DNA of 23,001 nucleotides, from NCBI GenBank assembly GCA_003427395.1, contig BFEA01000288.1:688166-711166 (forward strand). Reading direction: 5' to 3'. Each line of letters begins with the position of its first letter. Position 1 is the first letter of the stretch. Below the pieces are notes generated by a model. That model saw nothing but the letters and a program-made list of their open reading frames with translations. It had not been told where the DNA came from and ran no database searches. The translations under genes were made by a program, and so were the position numbers. The DNA is from Chara braunii (taxonomy: Eukaryota; Streptophyta; Charophyceae; Charales; Characeae). Positions 8,101-20,100 of this stretch are shown piece by piece.

Positions 8101-11100
8101 GCTTGTTCTCCTTTGCCTTGTTGCCTCATGCCCTTTCCTTTCCCATTTTCCATCTGTCTTTCCTTTCTTGCCGTGAGCTGTTTGTCTGCCCTCCTGCCTC
8201 CCCCGTGACTTCCAGCCCTTGTTATTTGCCATTGCCTGTTGTCCTATGCCTTGTCGAGTCTCGTGCCTTTGTGTGCCCACCCACCCACCTCCCTGTCCTC
8301 CAGCGTTGTTGTTGCTTGTTCTCCTTTGCCTTGTTGCCTCATGCCCTTTCCTTTCCCATTTTCCATCTGTCTTTCCTTTCTTGCCGTGAGCTGTTTGTCT
8401 GCCCTCCTGCCTCCCCCGTGACTTCCAGCCCTTGTTATTTGCCATTGCCTGTTGTCCTATGCCTTGTCGAGTCTCGTGCCTTTGTGTGCCCACCCACCCA
8501 CCTCCCTGTCCTCCAGCGTTGTTGTTGCTTGTTCTCCTTTGCCTTGTTGCCTCATGCCCTTTCCTTTCCCATTTTCCATCTGTCTTTCCTTTCTTGCCGT
8601 GAGCTGTTTGTCTGCCCTCCTGCCTCCCCCGTGACTTCCAGCCCTTGTTATTTGCCATTGCCTGTTGTCCTATGCCTTGTCGAGTCTCGTGCCTTTGTGT
8701 GCCCACCCACCCACCTCCCTGTCCTCCAGCGTTGTTGTTGCTTGTTCTCCTTTGCCTTGTTGCCTCATGCCCTTTCCTTTCCCATTTTCCATCTGTCTTT
8801 CCTTTCTTGCCGTGAGCTGTTTGTCTGCCCTCCTGCCTCCCCCGTGACTTCCAGCCCTTGTTATTTGCCATTGCCTGTTGTCCTATGCCTTGTCGAGTCT
8901 CGTGCCTTTGTGTGCCCACCCACCCACCTCCCTGTCCTCCAGCGTTGTTGTTGCTTGTTCTCCTTTGCCTTGTTGCCTCATGCCCTTTCCTTTCCCATTT
9001 TCCATCTGTCTTTCCTTTCTTGCCGTGAGCTGTTTGTCTGCCCTCCTGCCTCCCCCGTGACTTCCAGCCCTTGTTATTTGCCATTGCCTGTTGTCCTATG
9101 CCTTGTCGAGTCTCGTGCCTTTGTGTGCCCACCCACCCACCTCCCTGTCCTCCAGCGTTGTTGTTGCTTGTTCTCCTTTGCCTTGTTGCCTCATGCCCTT
9201 TCCTTTCCCATTTTCCATCTGTCTTTCCTTTCTTGCCGTGAGCTGTTTGTCTGCCCTCCTGCCTCCCCCGTGACTTCCAGCCCTTGTTATTTGCCATTGC
9301 CTGTTGTCCTATGCCTTGTCGAGTCTCGTGCCTTTGTGTGCCCACCCACCCACCTCCCTGTCCTCCAGCGTTGTTGTTGCTTGTTCTCCTTTGCCTTGTT
9401 GCCTCATGCCCTTTCCTTTCCCATTTTCCATCTGTCTTTCCTTTCTTGCCGTGAGCTGTTTGTCTGCCCTCCTGCCTCCCCCGTGACTTCCAGCCCTTGT
9501 TATTTGCCATTGCCTGTTGTCCTATGCCTTGTCGAGTCTCGTGCCTTTGTGTGCCCACCCACCCACCTCCCTGTCCTCCAGCGTTGTTGTTGCTTGTTCT
9601 CCTTTGCCTTGTTGCCTCATGCCCTTTCCTTTCCCATTTTCCATCTGTCTTTCCTTTCTTGCCGTGAGCTGTTTGTCTGCCCTCCTGCCTCCCCCGTGAC
9701 TTCCAGCCCTTGTTATTTGCCATTGCCTGTTGTCCTATGCCTTGTCGAGTCTCGTGCCTTTGTGTGCCCACCCACCCACCTCCCTGTCCTCCAGCGTTGT
9801 TGTTGCTTGTTCTCCTTTGCCTTGTTGCCTCATGCCCTTTCCTTTCCCATTTTCCATCTGTCTTTCCTTTCTTGCCGTGAGCTGTTTGTCTGCCCTCCTG
9901 CCTCCCCCGTGACTTCCAGCCCTTGTTATTTGCCATTGCCTGTTGTCCTATGCCTTGTCGAGTCTCGTGCCTTTGTGTGCCCACCCACCCACCTCCCTGT
10001 CCTCCAGCGTTGTTGTTGCTTGTTCTCCTTTGCCTTGTTGCCTCATGCCCTTTCCTTTCCCATTTTCCATCTGTCTTTCCTTTCTTGCCGTGAGCTGTTT
10101 GTCTGCCCTCCTGCCTCCCCCGTGACTTCCAGCCCTTGTTATTTGCCATTGCCTGTTGTCCTATGCCTTGTCGAGTCTCGTGCCTTTGTGTGCCCACCCA
10201 CCCACCTCCCTGTCCTCCAGCGTTGTTGTTGCTTGTTCTCCTTTGCCTTGTTGCCTCATGCCCTTTCCTTTCCCATTTTCCATCTGTCTTTCCTTTCTTG
10301 CCGTGAGCTGTTTGTCTGCCCTCCTGCCTCCCCCGTGACTTCCAGCCCTTGTTATTTGCCATTGCCTGTTGTCCTATGCCTTGTCGAGTCTCGTGCCTTT
10401 GTGTGCCCACCCACCCACCTCCCTGTCCTCCAGCGTTGTTGTTGCTTGTTCTCCTTTGCCTTGTTGCCTCATGCCCTTTCCTTTCCCATTTTCCATCTGT
10501 CTTTCCTTTCTTGCCGTGAGCTGTTTGTCTGCCCTCCTGCCTCCCCCGTGACTTCCAGCCCTTGTTATTTGCCATTGCCTGTTGTCCTATGCCTTGTCGA
10601 GTCTCGTGCCTTTGTGTGCCCACCCACCCACCTCCCTGTCCTCCAGCGTTGTTGTTGCTTGTTCTCCTTTGCCTTGTTGCCTCATGCCCTTTCCTTTCCC
10701 ATTTTCCATCTGTCTTTCCTTTCTTGCCGTGAGCTGTTTGTCTGCCCTCCTGCCTCCCCCGTGACTTCCAGCCCTTGTTATTTGCCATTGCCTGTTGTCC
10801 TATGCCTTGTCGAGTCTCGTGCCTTTGTGTGCCCACCCACCCACCTCCCTGTCCTCCAGCGTTGTTGTTGCTTGTTCTCCTTTGCCTTGTTGCCTCATGC
10901 CCTTTCCTTTCCCATTTTCCATCTGTCTTTCCTTTCTTGCCGTGAGCTGTTTGTCTGCCCTCCTGCCTCCCCCGTGACTTCCAGCCCTTGTTATTTGCCA
11001 TTGCCTGTTGTCCTATGCCTTGTCGAGTCTCGTGCCTTTGTGTGCCCACCCACCCACCTCCCTGTCCTCCAGCGTTGTTGTTGCTTGTTCTCCTTTGCCT

Positions 11101-14100
11101 TGTTGCCTCATGCCCTTTCCTTTCCCATTTTCCATCTGTCTTTCCTTTCTTGCCGTGAGCTGTTTGTCTGCCCTCCTGCCTCCCCCGTGACTTCCAGCCC
11201 TTGTTATTTGCCATTGCCTGTTGTCCTATGCCTTGTCGAGTCTCGTGCCTTTGTGTGCCCACCCACCCACCTCCCTGTCCTCCAGCGTTGTTGTTGCTTG
11301 TTCTCCTTTGCCTTGTTGCCTCATGCCCTTTCCTTTCCCATTTTCCATCTGTCTTTCCTTTCTTGCCGTGAGCTGTTTGTCTGCCCTCCTGCCTCCCCCG
11401 TGACTTCCAGCCCTTGTTATTTGCCATTGCCTGTTGTCCTATGCCTTGTCGAGTCTCGTGCCTTTGTGTGCCCACCCACCCACCTCCCTGTCCTCCAGCG
11501 TTGTTGTTGCTTGTTCTCCTTTGCCTTGTTGCCTCATGCCCTTTCCTTTCCCATTTTCCATCTGTCTTTCCTTTCTTGCCGTGAGCTGTTTGTCTGCCCT
11601 CCTGCCTCCCCCGTGACTTCCAGCCCTTGTTATTTGCCATTGCCTGTTGTCCTATGCCTTGTCGAGTCTCGTGCCTTTGTGTGCCCACCCACCCACCTCC
11701 CTGTCCTCCAGCGTTGTTGTTGCTTGTTCTCCTTTGCCTTGTTGCCTCATGCCCTTTCCTTTCCCATTTTCCATCTGTCTTTCCTTTCTTGCCGTGAGCT
11801 GTTTGTCTGCCCTCCTGCCTCCCCCGTGACTTCCAGCCCTTGTTATTTGCCATTGCCTGTTGTCCTATGCCTTGTCGAGTCTCGTGCCTTTGTGTGCCCA
11901 CCCACCCACCTCCCTGTCCTCCAGCGTTGTTGTTGCTTGTTCTCCTTTGCCTTGTTGCCTCATGCCCTTTCCTTTCCCATTTTCCATCTGTCTTTCCTTT
12001 CTTGCCGTGAGCTGTTTGTCTGCCCTCCTGCCTCCCCCGTGACTTCCAGCCCTTGTTATTTGCCATTGCCTGTTGTCCTATGCCTTGTCGAGTCTCGTGC
12101 CTTTGTGTGCCCACCCACCCACCTCCCTGTCCTCCAGCGTTGTTGTTGCTTGTTCTCCTTTGCCTTGTTGCCTCATGCCCTTTCCTTTCCCATTTTCCAT
12201 CTGTCTTTCCTTTCTTGCCGTGAGCTGTTTGTCTGCCCTCCTGCCTCCCCCGTGACTTCCAGCCCTTGTTATTTGCCATTGCCTGTTGTCCTATGCCTTG
12301 TCGAGTCTCGTGCCTTTGTGTGCCCACCCACCCACCTCCCTGTCCTCCAGCGTTGTTGTTGCTTGTTCTCCTTTGCCTTGTTGCCTCATGCCCTTTCCTT
12401 TCCCATTTTCCATCTGTCTTTCCTTTCTTGCCGTGAGCTGTTTGTCTGCCCTCCTGCCTCCCCCGTGACTTCCAGCCCTTGTTATTTGCCATTGCCTGTT
12501 GTCCTATGCCTTGTCGAGTCTCGTGCCTTTGTGTGCCCACCCACCCACCTCCCTGTCCTCCAGCGTTGTTGTTGCTTGTTCTCCTTTGCCTTGTTGCCTC
12601 ATGCCCTTTCCTTTCCCATTTTCCATCTGTCTTTCCTTTCTTGCCGTGAGCTGTTTGTCTGCCCTCCTGCCTCCCCCGTGACTTCCAGCCCTTGTTATTT
12701 GCCATTGCCTGTTGTCCTATGCCTTGTCGAGTCTCGTGCCTTTGTGTGCCCACCCACCCACCTCCCTGTCCTCCAGCGTTGTTGTTGCTTGTTCTCCTTT
12801 GCCTTGTTGCCTCATGCCCTTTCCTTTCCCATTTTCCATCTGTCTTTCCTTTCTTGCCGTGAGCTGTTTGTCTGCCCTCCTGCCTCCCCCGTGACTTCCA
12901 GCCCTTGTTATTTGCCATTGCCTGTTGTCCTATGCCTTGTCGAGTCTCGTGCCTTTGTGTGCCCACCCACCCACCTCCCTGTCCTCCAGCGTTGTTGTTG
13001 CTTGTTCTCCTTTGCCTTGTTGCCTCATGCCCTTTCCTTTCCCATTTTCCATCTGTCTTTCCTTTCTTGCCGTGAGCTGTTTGTCTGCCCTCCTGCCTCC
13101 CCCGTGACTTCCAGCCCTTGTTATTTGCCATTGCCTGTTGTCCTATGCCTTGTCGAGTCTCGTGCCTTTGTGTGCCCACCCACCCACCTCCCTGTCCTCC
13201 AGCGTTGTTGTTGCTTGTTCTCCTTTGCCTTGTTGCCTCATGCCCTTTCCTTTCCCATTTTCCATCTGTCTTTCCTTTCTTGCCGTGAGCTGTTTGTCTG
13301 CCCTCCTGCCTCCCCCGTGACTTCCAGCCCTTGTTATTTGCCATTGCCTGTTGTCCTATGCCTTGTCGAGTCTCGTGCCTTTGTGTGCCCACCCACCCAC
13401 CTCCCTGTCCTCCAGCGTTGTTGTTGCTTGTTCTCCTTTGCCTTGTTGCCTCATGCCCTTTCCTTTCCCATTTTCCATCTGTCTTTCCTTTCTTGCCGTG
13501 AGCTGTTTGTCTGCCCTCCTGCCTCCCCCGTGACTTCCAGCCCTTGTTATTTGCCATTGCCTGTTGTCCTATGCCTTGTCGAGTCTCGTGCCTTTGTGTG
13601 CCCACCCACCCACCTCCCTGTCCTCCAGCGTTGTTGTTGCTTGTTCTCCTTTGCCTTGTTGCCTCATGCCCTTTCCTTTCCCATTTTCCATCTGTCTTTC
13701 CTTTCTTGCCGTGAGCTGTTTGTCTGCCCTCCTGCCTCCCCCGTGACTTCCAGCCCTTGTTATTTGCCATTGCCTGTTGTCCTATGCCTTGTCGAGTCTC
13801 GTGCCTTTGTGTGCCCACCCACCCACCTCCCTGTCCTCCAGCGTTGTTGTTGCTTGTTCTCCTTTGCCTTGTTGCCTCATGCCCTTTCCTTTCCCATTTT
13901 CCATCTGTCTTTCCTTTCTTGCCGTGAGCTGTTTGTCTGCCCTCCTGCCTCCCCCGTGACTTCCAGCCCTTGTTATTTGCCATTGCCTGTTGTCCTATGC
14001 CTTGTCGAGTCTCGTGCCTTTGTGTGCCCACCCACCCACCTCCCTGTCCTCCAGCGTTGTTGTTGCTTGTTCTCCTTTGCCTTGTTGCCTCATGCCCTTT

Positions 14101-17100
14101 CCTTTCCCATTTTCCATCTGTCTTTCCTTTCTTGCCGTGAGCTGTTTGTCTGCCCTCCTGCCTCCCCCGTGACTTCCAGCCCTTGTTATTTGCCATTGCC
14201 TGTTGTCCTATGCCTTGTCGAGTCTCGTGCCTTTGTGTGCCCACCCACCCACCTCCCTGTCCTCCAGCGTTGTTGTTGCTTGTTCTCCTTTGCCTTGTTG
14301 CCTCATGCCCTTTCCTTTCCCATTTTCCATCTGTCTTTCCTTTCTTGCCGTGAGCTGTTTGTCTGCCCTCCTGCCTCCCCCGTGACTTCCAGCCCTTGTT
14401 ATTTGCCATTGCCTGTTGTCCTATGCCTTGTCGAGTCTCGTGCCTTTGTGTGCCCACCCACCCACCTCCCTGTCCTCCAGCGTTGTTGTTGCTTGTTCTC
14501 CTTTGCCTTGTTGCCTCATGCCCTTTCCTTTCCCATTTTCCATCTGTCTTTCCTTTCTTGCCGTGAGCTGTTTGTCTGCCCTCCTGCCTCCCCCGTGACT
14601 TCCAGCCCTTGTTATTTGCCATTGCCTGTTGTCCTATGCCTTGTCGAGTCTCGTGCCTTTGTGTGCCCACCCACCCACCTCCCTGTCCTCCAGCGTTGTT
14701 GTTGCTTGTTCTCCTTTGCCTTGTTGCCTCATGCCCTTTCCTTTCCCATTTTCCATCTGTCTTTCCTTTCTTGCCGTGAGCTGTTTGTCTGCCCTCCTGC
14801 CTCCCCCGTGACTTCCAGCCCTTGTTATTTGCCATTGCCTGTTGTCCTATGCCTTGTCGAGTCTCGTGCCTTTGTGTGCCCACCCACCCACCTCCCTGTC
14901 CTCCAGCGTTGTTGTTGCTTGTTCTCCTTTGCCTTGTTGCCTCATGCCCTTTCCTTTCCCATTTTCCATCTGTCTTTCCTTTCTTGCCGTGAGCTGTTTG
15001 TCTGCCCTCCTGCCTCCCCCGTGACTTCCAGCCCTTGTTATTTGCCATTGCCTGTTGTCCTATGCCTTGTCGAGTCTCGTGCCTTTGTGTGCCCACCCAC
15101 CCACCTCCCTGTCCTCCAGCGTTGTTGTTGCTTGTTCTCCTTTGCCTTGTTGCCTCATGCCCTTTCCTTTCCCATTTTCCATCTGTCTTTCCTTTCTTGC
15201 CGTGAGCTGTTTGTCTGCCCTCCTGCCTCCCCCGTGACTTCCAGCCCTTGTTATTTGCCATTGCCTGTTGTCCTATGCCTTGTCGAGTCTCGTGCCTTTG
15301 TGTGCCCACCCACCCACCTCCCTGTCCTCCAGCGTTGTTGTTGCTTGTTCTCCTTTGCCTTGTTGCCTCATGCCCTTTCCTTTCCCATTTTCCATCTGTC
15401 TTTCCTTTCTTGCCGTGAGCTGTTTGTCTGCCCTCCTGCCTCCCCCGTGACTTCCAGCCCTTGTTATTTGCCATTGCCTGTTGTCCTATGCCTTGTCGAG
15501 TCTCGTGCCTTTGTGTGCCCACCCACCCACCTCCCTGTCCTCCAGCGTTGTTGTTGCTTGTTCTCCTTTGCCTTGTTGCCTCATGCCCTTTCCTTTCCCA
15601 TTTTCCATCTGTCTTTCCTTTCTTGCCGTGAGCTGTTTGTCTGCCCTCCTGCCTCCCCCGTGACTTCCAGCCCTTGTTATTTGCCATTGCCTGTTGTCCT
15701 ATGCCTTGTCGAGTCTCGTGCCTTTGTGTGCCCACCCACCCACCTCCCTGTCCTCCAGCGTTGTTGTTGCTTGTTCTCCTTTGCCTTGTTGCCTCATGCC
15801 CTTTCCTTTCCCATTTTCCATCTGTCTTTCCTTTCTTGCCGTGAGCTGTTTGTCTGCCCTCCTGCCTCCCCCGTGACTTCCAGCCCTTGTTATTTGCCAT
15901 TGCCTGTTGTCCTATGCCTTGTCGAGTCTCGTGCCTTTGTGTGCCCACCCACCCACCTCCCTGTCCTCCAGCGTTGTTGTTGCTTGTTCTCCTTTGCCTT
16001 GTTGCCTCATGCCCTTTCCTTTCCCATTTTCCATCTGTCTTTCCTTTCTTGCCGTGAGCTGTTTGTCTGCCCTCCTGCCTCCCCCGTGACTTCCAGCCCT
16101 TGTTATTTGCCATTGCCTGTTGTCCTATGCCTTGTCGAGTCTCGTGCCTTTGTGTGCCCACCCACCCACCTCCCTGTCCTCCAGCGTTGTTGTTGCTTGT
16201 TCTCCTTTGCCTTGTTGCCTCATGCCCTTTCCTTTCCCATTTTCCATCTGTCTTTCCTTTCTTGCCGTGAGCTGTTTGTCTGCCCTCCTGCCTCCCCCGT
16301 GACTTCCAGCCCTTGTTATTTGCCATTGCCTGTTGTCCTATGCCTTGTCGAGTCTCGTGCCTTTGTGTGCCCACCCACCCACCTCCCTGTCCTCCAGCGT
16401 TGTTGTTGCTTGTTCTCCTTTGCCTTGTTGCCTCATGCCCTTTCCTTTCCCATTTTCCATCTGTCTTTCCTTTCTTGCCGTGAGCTGTTTGTCTGCCCTC
16501 CTGCCTCCCCCGTGACTTCCAGCCCTTGTTATTTGCCATTGCCTGTTGTCCTATGCCTTGTCGAGTCTCGTGCCTTTGTGTGCCCACCCACCCACCTCCC
16601 TGTCCTCCAGCGTTGTTGTTGCTTGTTCTCCTTTGCCTTGTTGCCTCATGCCCTTTCCTTTCCCATTTTCCATCTGTCTTTCCTTTCTTGCCGTGAGCTG
16701 TTTGTCTGCCCTCCTGCCTCCCCCGTGACTTCCAGCCCTTGTTATTTGCCATTGCCTGTTGTCCTATGCCTTGTCGAGTCTCGTGCCTTTGTGTGCCCAC
16801 CCACCCACCTCCCTGTCCTCCAGCGTTGTTGTTGCTTGTTCTCCTTTGCCTTGTTGCCTCATGCCCTTTCCTTTCCCATTTTCCATCTGTCTTTCCTTTC
16901 TTGCCGTGAGCTGTTTGTCTGCCCTCCTGCCTCCCCCGTGACTTCCAGCCCTTGTTATTTGCCATTGCCTGTTGTCCTATGCCTTGTCGAGTCTCGTGCC
17001 TTTGTGTGCCCACCCACCCACCTCCCTGTCCTCCAGCGTTGTTGTTGCTTGTTCTCCTTTGCCTTGTTGCCTCATGCCCTTTCCTTTCCCATTTTCCATC

Positions 17101-20100
17101 TGTCTTTCCTTTCTTGCCGTGAGCTGTTTGTCTGCCCTCCTGCCTCCCCCGTGACTTCCAGCCCTTGTTATTTGCCATTGCCTGTTGTCCTATGCCTTGT
17201 CGAGTCTCGTGCCTTTGTGTGCCCACCCACCCACCTCCCTGTCCTCCAGCGTTGTTGTTGCTTGTTCTCCTTTGCCTTGTTGCCTCATGCCCTTTCCTTT
17301 CCCATTTTCCATCTGTCTTTCCTTTCTTGCCGTGAGCTGTTTGTCTGCCCTCCTGCCTCCCCCGTGACTTCCAGCCCTTGTTATTTGCCATTGCCTGTTG
17401 TCCTATGCCTTGTCGAGTCTCGTGCCTTTGTGTGCCCACCCACCCACCTCCCTGTCCTCCAGCGTTGTTGTTGCTTGTTCTCCTTTGCCTTGTTGCCTCA
17501 TGCCCTTTCCTTTCCCATTTTCCATCTGTCTTTCCTTTCTTGCCGTGAGCTGTTTGTCTGCCCTCCTGCCTCCCCCGTGACTTCCAGCCCTTGTTATTTG
17601 CCATTGCCTGTTGTCCTATGCCTTGTCGAGTCTCGTGCCTTTGTGTGCCCACCCACCCACCTCCCTGTCCTCCAGCGTTGTTGTTGCTTGTTCTCCTTTG
17701 CCTTGTTGCCTCATGCCCTTTCCTTTCCCATTTTCCATCTGTCTTTCCTTTCTTGCCGTGAGCTGTTTGTCTGCCCTCCTGCCTCCCCCGTGACTTCCAG
17801 CCCTTGTTATTTGCCATTGCCTGTTGTCCTATGCCTTGTCGAGTCTCGTGCCTTTGTGTGCCCACCCACCCACCTCCCTGTCCTCCAGCGTTGTTGTTGC
17901 TTGTTCTCCTTTGCCTTGTTGCCTCATGCCCTTTCCTTTCCCATTTTCCATCTGTCTTTCCTTTCTTGCCGTGAGCTGTTTGTCTGCCCTCCTGCCTCCC
18001 CCGTGACTTCCAGCCCTTGTTATTTGCCATTGCCTGTTGTCCTATGCCTTGTCGAGTCTCGTGCCTTTGTGTGCCCACCCACCCACCTCCCTGTCCTCCA
18101 GCGTTGTTGTTGCTTGTTCTCCTTTGCCTTGTTGCCTCATGCCCTTTCCTTTCCCATTTTCCATCTGTCTTTCCTTTCTTGCCGTGAGCTGTTTGTCTGC
18201 CCTCCTGCCTCCCCCGTGACTTCCAGCCCTTGTTATTTGCCATTGCCTGTTGTCCTATGCCTTGTCGAGTCTCGTGCCTTTGTGTGCCCACCCACCCACC
18301 TCCCTGTCCTCCAGCGTTGTTGTTGCTTGTTCTCCTTTGCCTTGTTGCCTCATGCCCTTTCCTTTCCCATTTTCCATCTGTCTTTCCTTTCTTGCCGTGA
18401 GCTGTTTGTCTGCCCTCCTGCCTCCCCCGTGACTTCCAGCCCTTGTTATTTGCCATTGCCTGTTGTCCTATGCCTTGTCGAGTCTCGTGCCTTTGTGTGC
18501 CCACCCACCCACCTCCCTGTCCTCCAGCGTTGTTGTTGCTTGTTCTCCTTTGCCTTGTTGCCTCATGCCCTTTCCTTTCCCATTTTCCATCTGTCTTTCC
18601 TTTCTTGCCGTGAGCTGTTTGTCTGCCCTCCTGCCTCCCCCGTGACTTCCAGCCCTTGTTATTTGCCATTGCCTGTTGTCCTATGCCTTGTCGAGTCTCG
18701 TGCCTTTGTGTGCCCACCCACCCACCTCCCTGTCCTCCAGCGTTGTTGTTGCTTGTTCTCCTTTGCCTTGTTGCCTCATGCCCTTTCCTTTCCCATTTTC
18801 CATCTGTCTTTCCTTTCTTGCCGTGAGCTGTTTGTCTGCCCTCCTGCCTCCCCCGTGACTTCCAGCCCTTGTTATTTGCCATTGCCTGTTGTCCTATGCC
18901 TTGTCGAGTCTCGTGCCTTTGTGTGCCCACCCACCCACCTCCCTGTCCTCCAGCGTTGTTGTTGCTTGTTCTCCTTTGCCTTGTTGCCTCATGCCCTTTC
19001 CTTTCCCATTTTCCATCTGTCTTTCCTTTCTTGCCGTGAGCTGTTTGTCTGCCCTCCTGCCTCCCCCGTGACTTCCAGCCCTTGTTATTTGCCATTGCCT
19101 GTTGTCCTATGCCTTGTCGAGTCTCGTGCCTTTGTGTGCCCACCCACCCACCTCCCTGTCCTCCAGCGTTGTTGTTGCTTGTTCTCCTTTGCCTTGTTGC
19201 CTCATGCCCTTTCCTTTCCCATTTTCCATCTGTCTTTCCTTTCTTGCCGTGAGCTGTTTGTCTGCCCTCCTGCCTCCCCCGTGACTTCCAGCCCTTGTTA
19301 TTTGCCATTGCCTGTTGTCCTATGCCTTGTCGAGTCTCGTGCCTTTGTGTGCCCACCCACCCACCTCCCTGTCCTCCAGCGTTGTTGTTGCTTGTTCTCC
19401 TTTGCCTTGTTGCCTCATGCCCTTTCCTTTCCCATTTTCCATCTGTCTTTCCTTTCTTGCCGTGAGCTGTTTGTCTGCCCTCCTGCCTCCCCCGTGACTT
19501 CCAGCCCTTGTTATTTGCCATTGCCTGTTGTCCTATGCCTTGTCGAGTCTCGTGCCTTTGTGTGCCCACCCACCCACCTCCCTGTCCTCCAGCGTTGTTG
19601 TTGCTTGTTCTCCTTTGCCTTGTTGCCTCATGCCCTTTCCTTTCCCATTTTCCATCTGTCTTTCCTTTCTTGCCGTGAGCTGTTTGTCTGCCCTCCTGCC
19701 TCCCCCGTGACTTCCAGCCCTTGTTATTTGCCATTGCCTGTTGTCCTATGCCTTGTCGAGTCTCGTGCCTTTGTGTGCCCACCCACCCACCTCCCTGTCC
19801 TCCAGCGTTGTTGTTGCTTGTTCTCCTTTGCCTTGTTGCCTCATGCCCTTTCCTTTCCCATTTTCCATCTGTCTTTCCTTTCTTGCCGTGAGCTGTTTGT
19901 CTGCCCTCCTGCCTCCCCCGTGACTTCCAGCCCTTGTTATTTGCCATTGCCTGTTGTCCTATGCCTTGTCGAGTCTCGTGCCTTTGTGTGCCCACCCACC
20001 CACCTCCCTGTCCTCCAGCGTTGTTGTTGCTTGTTCTCCTTTGCCTTGTTGCCTCATGCCCTTTCCTTTCCCATTTTCCATCTGTCTTTCCTTTCTTGCC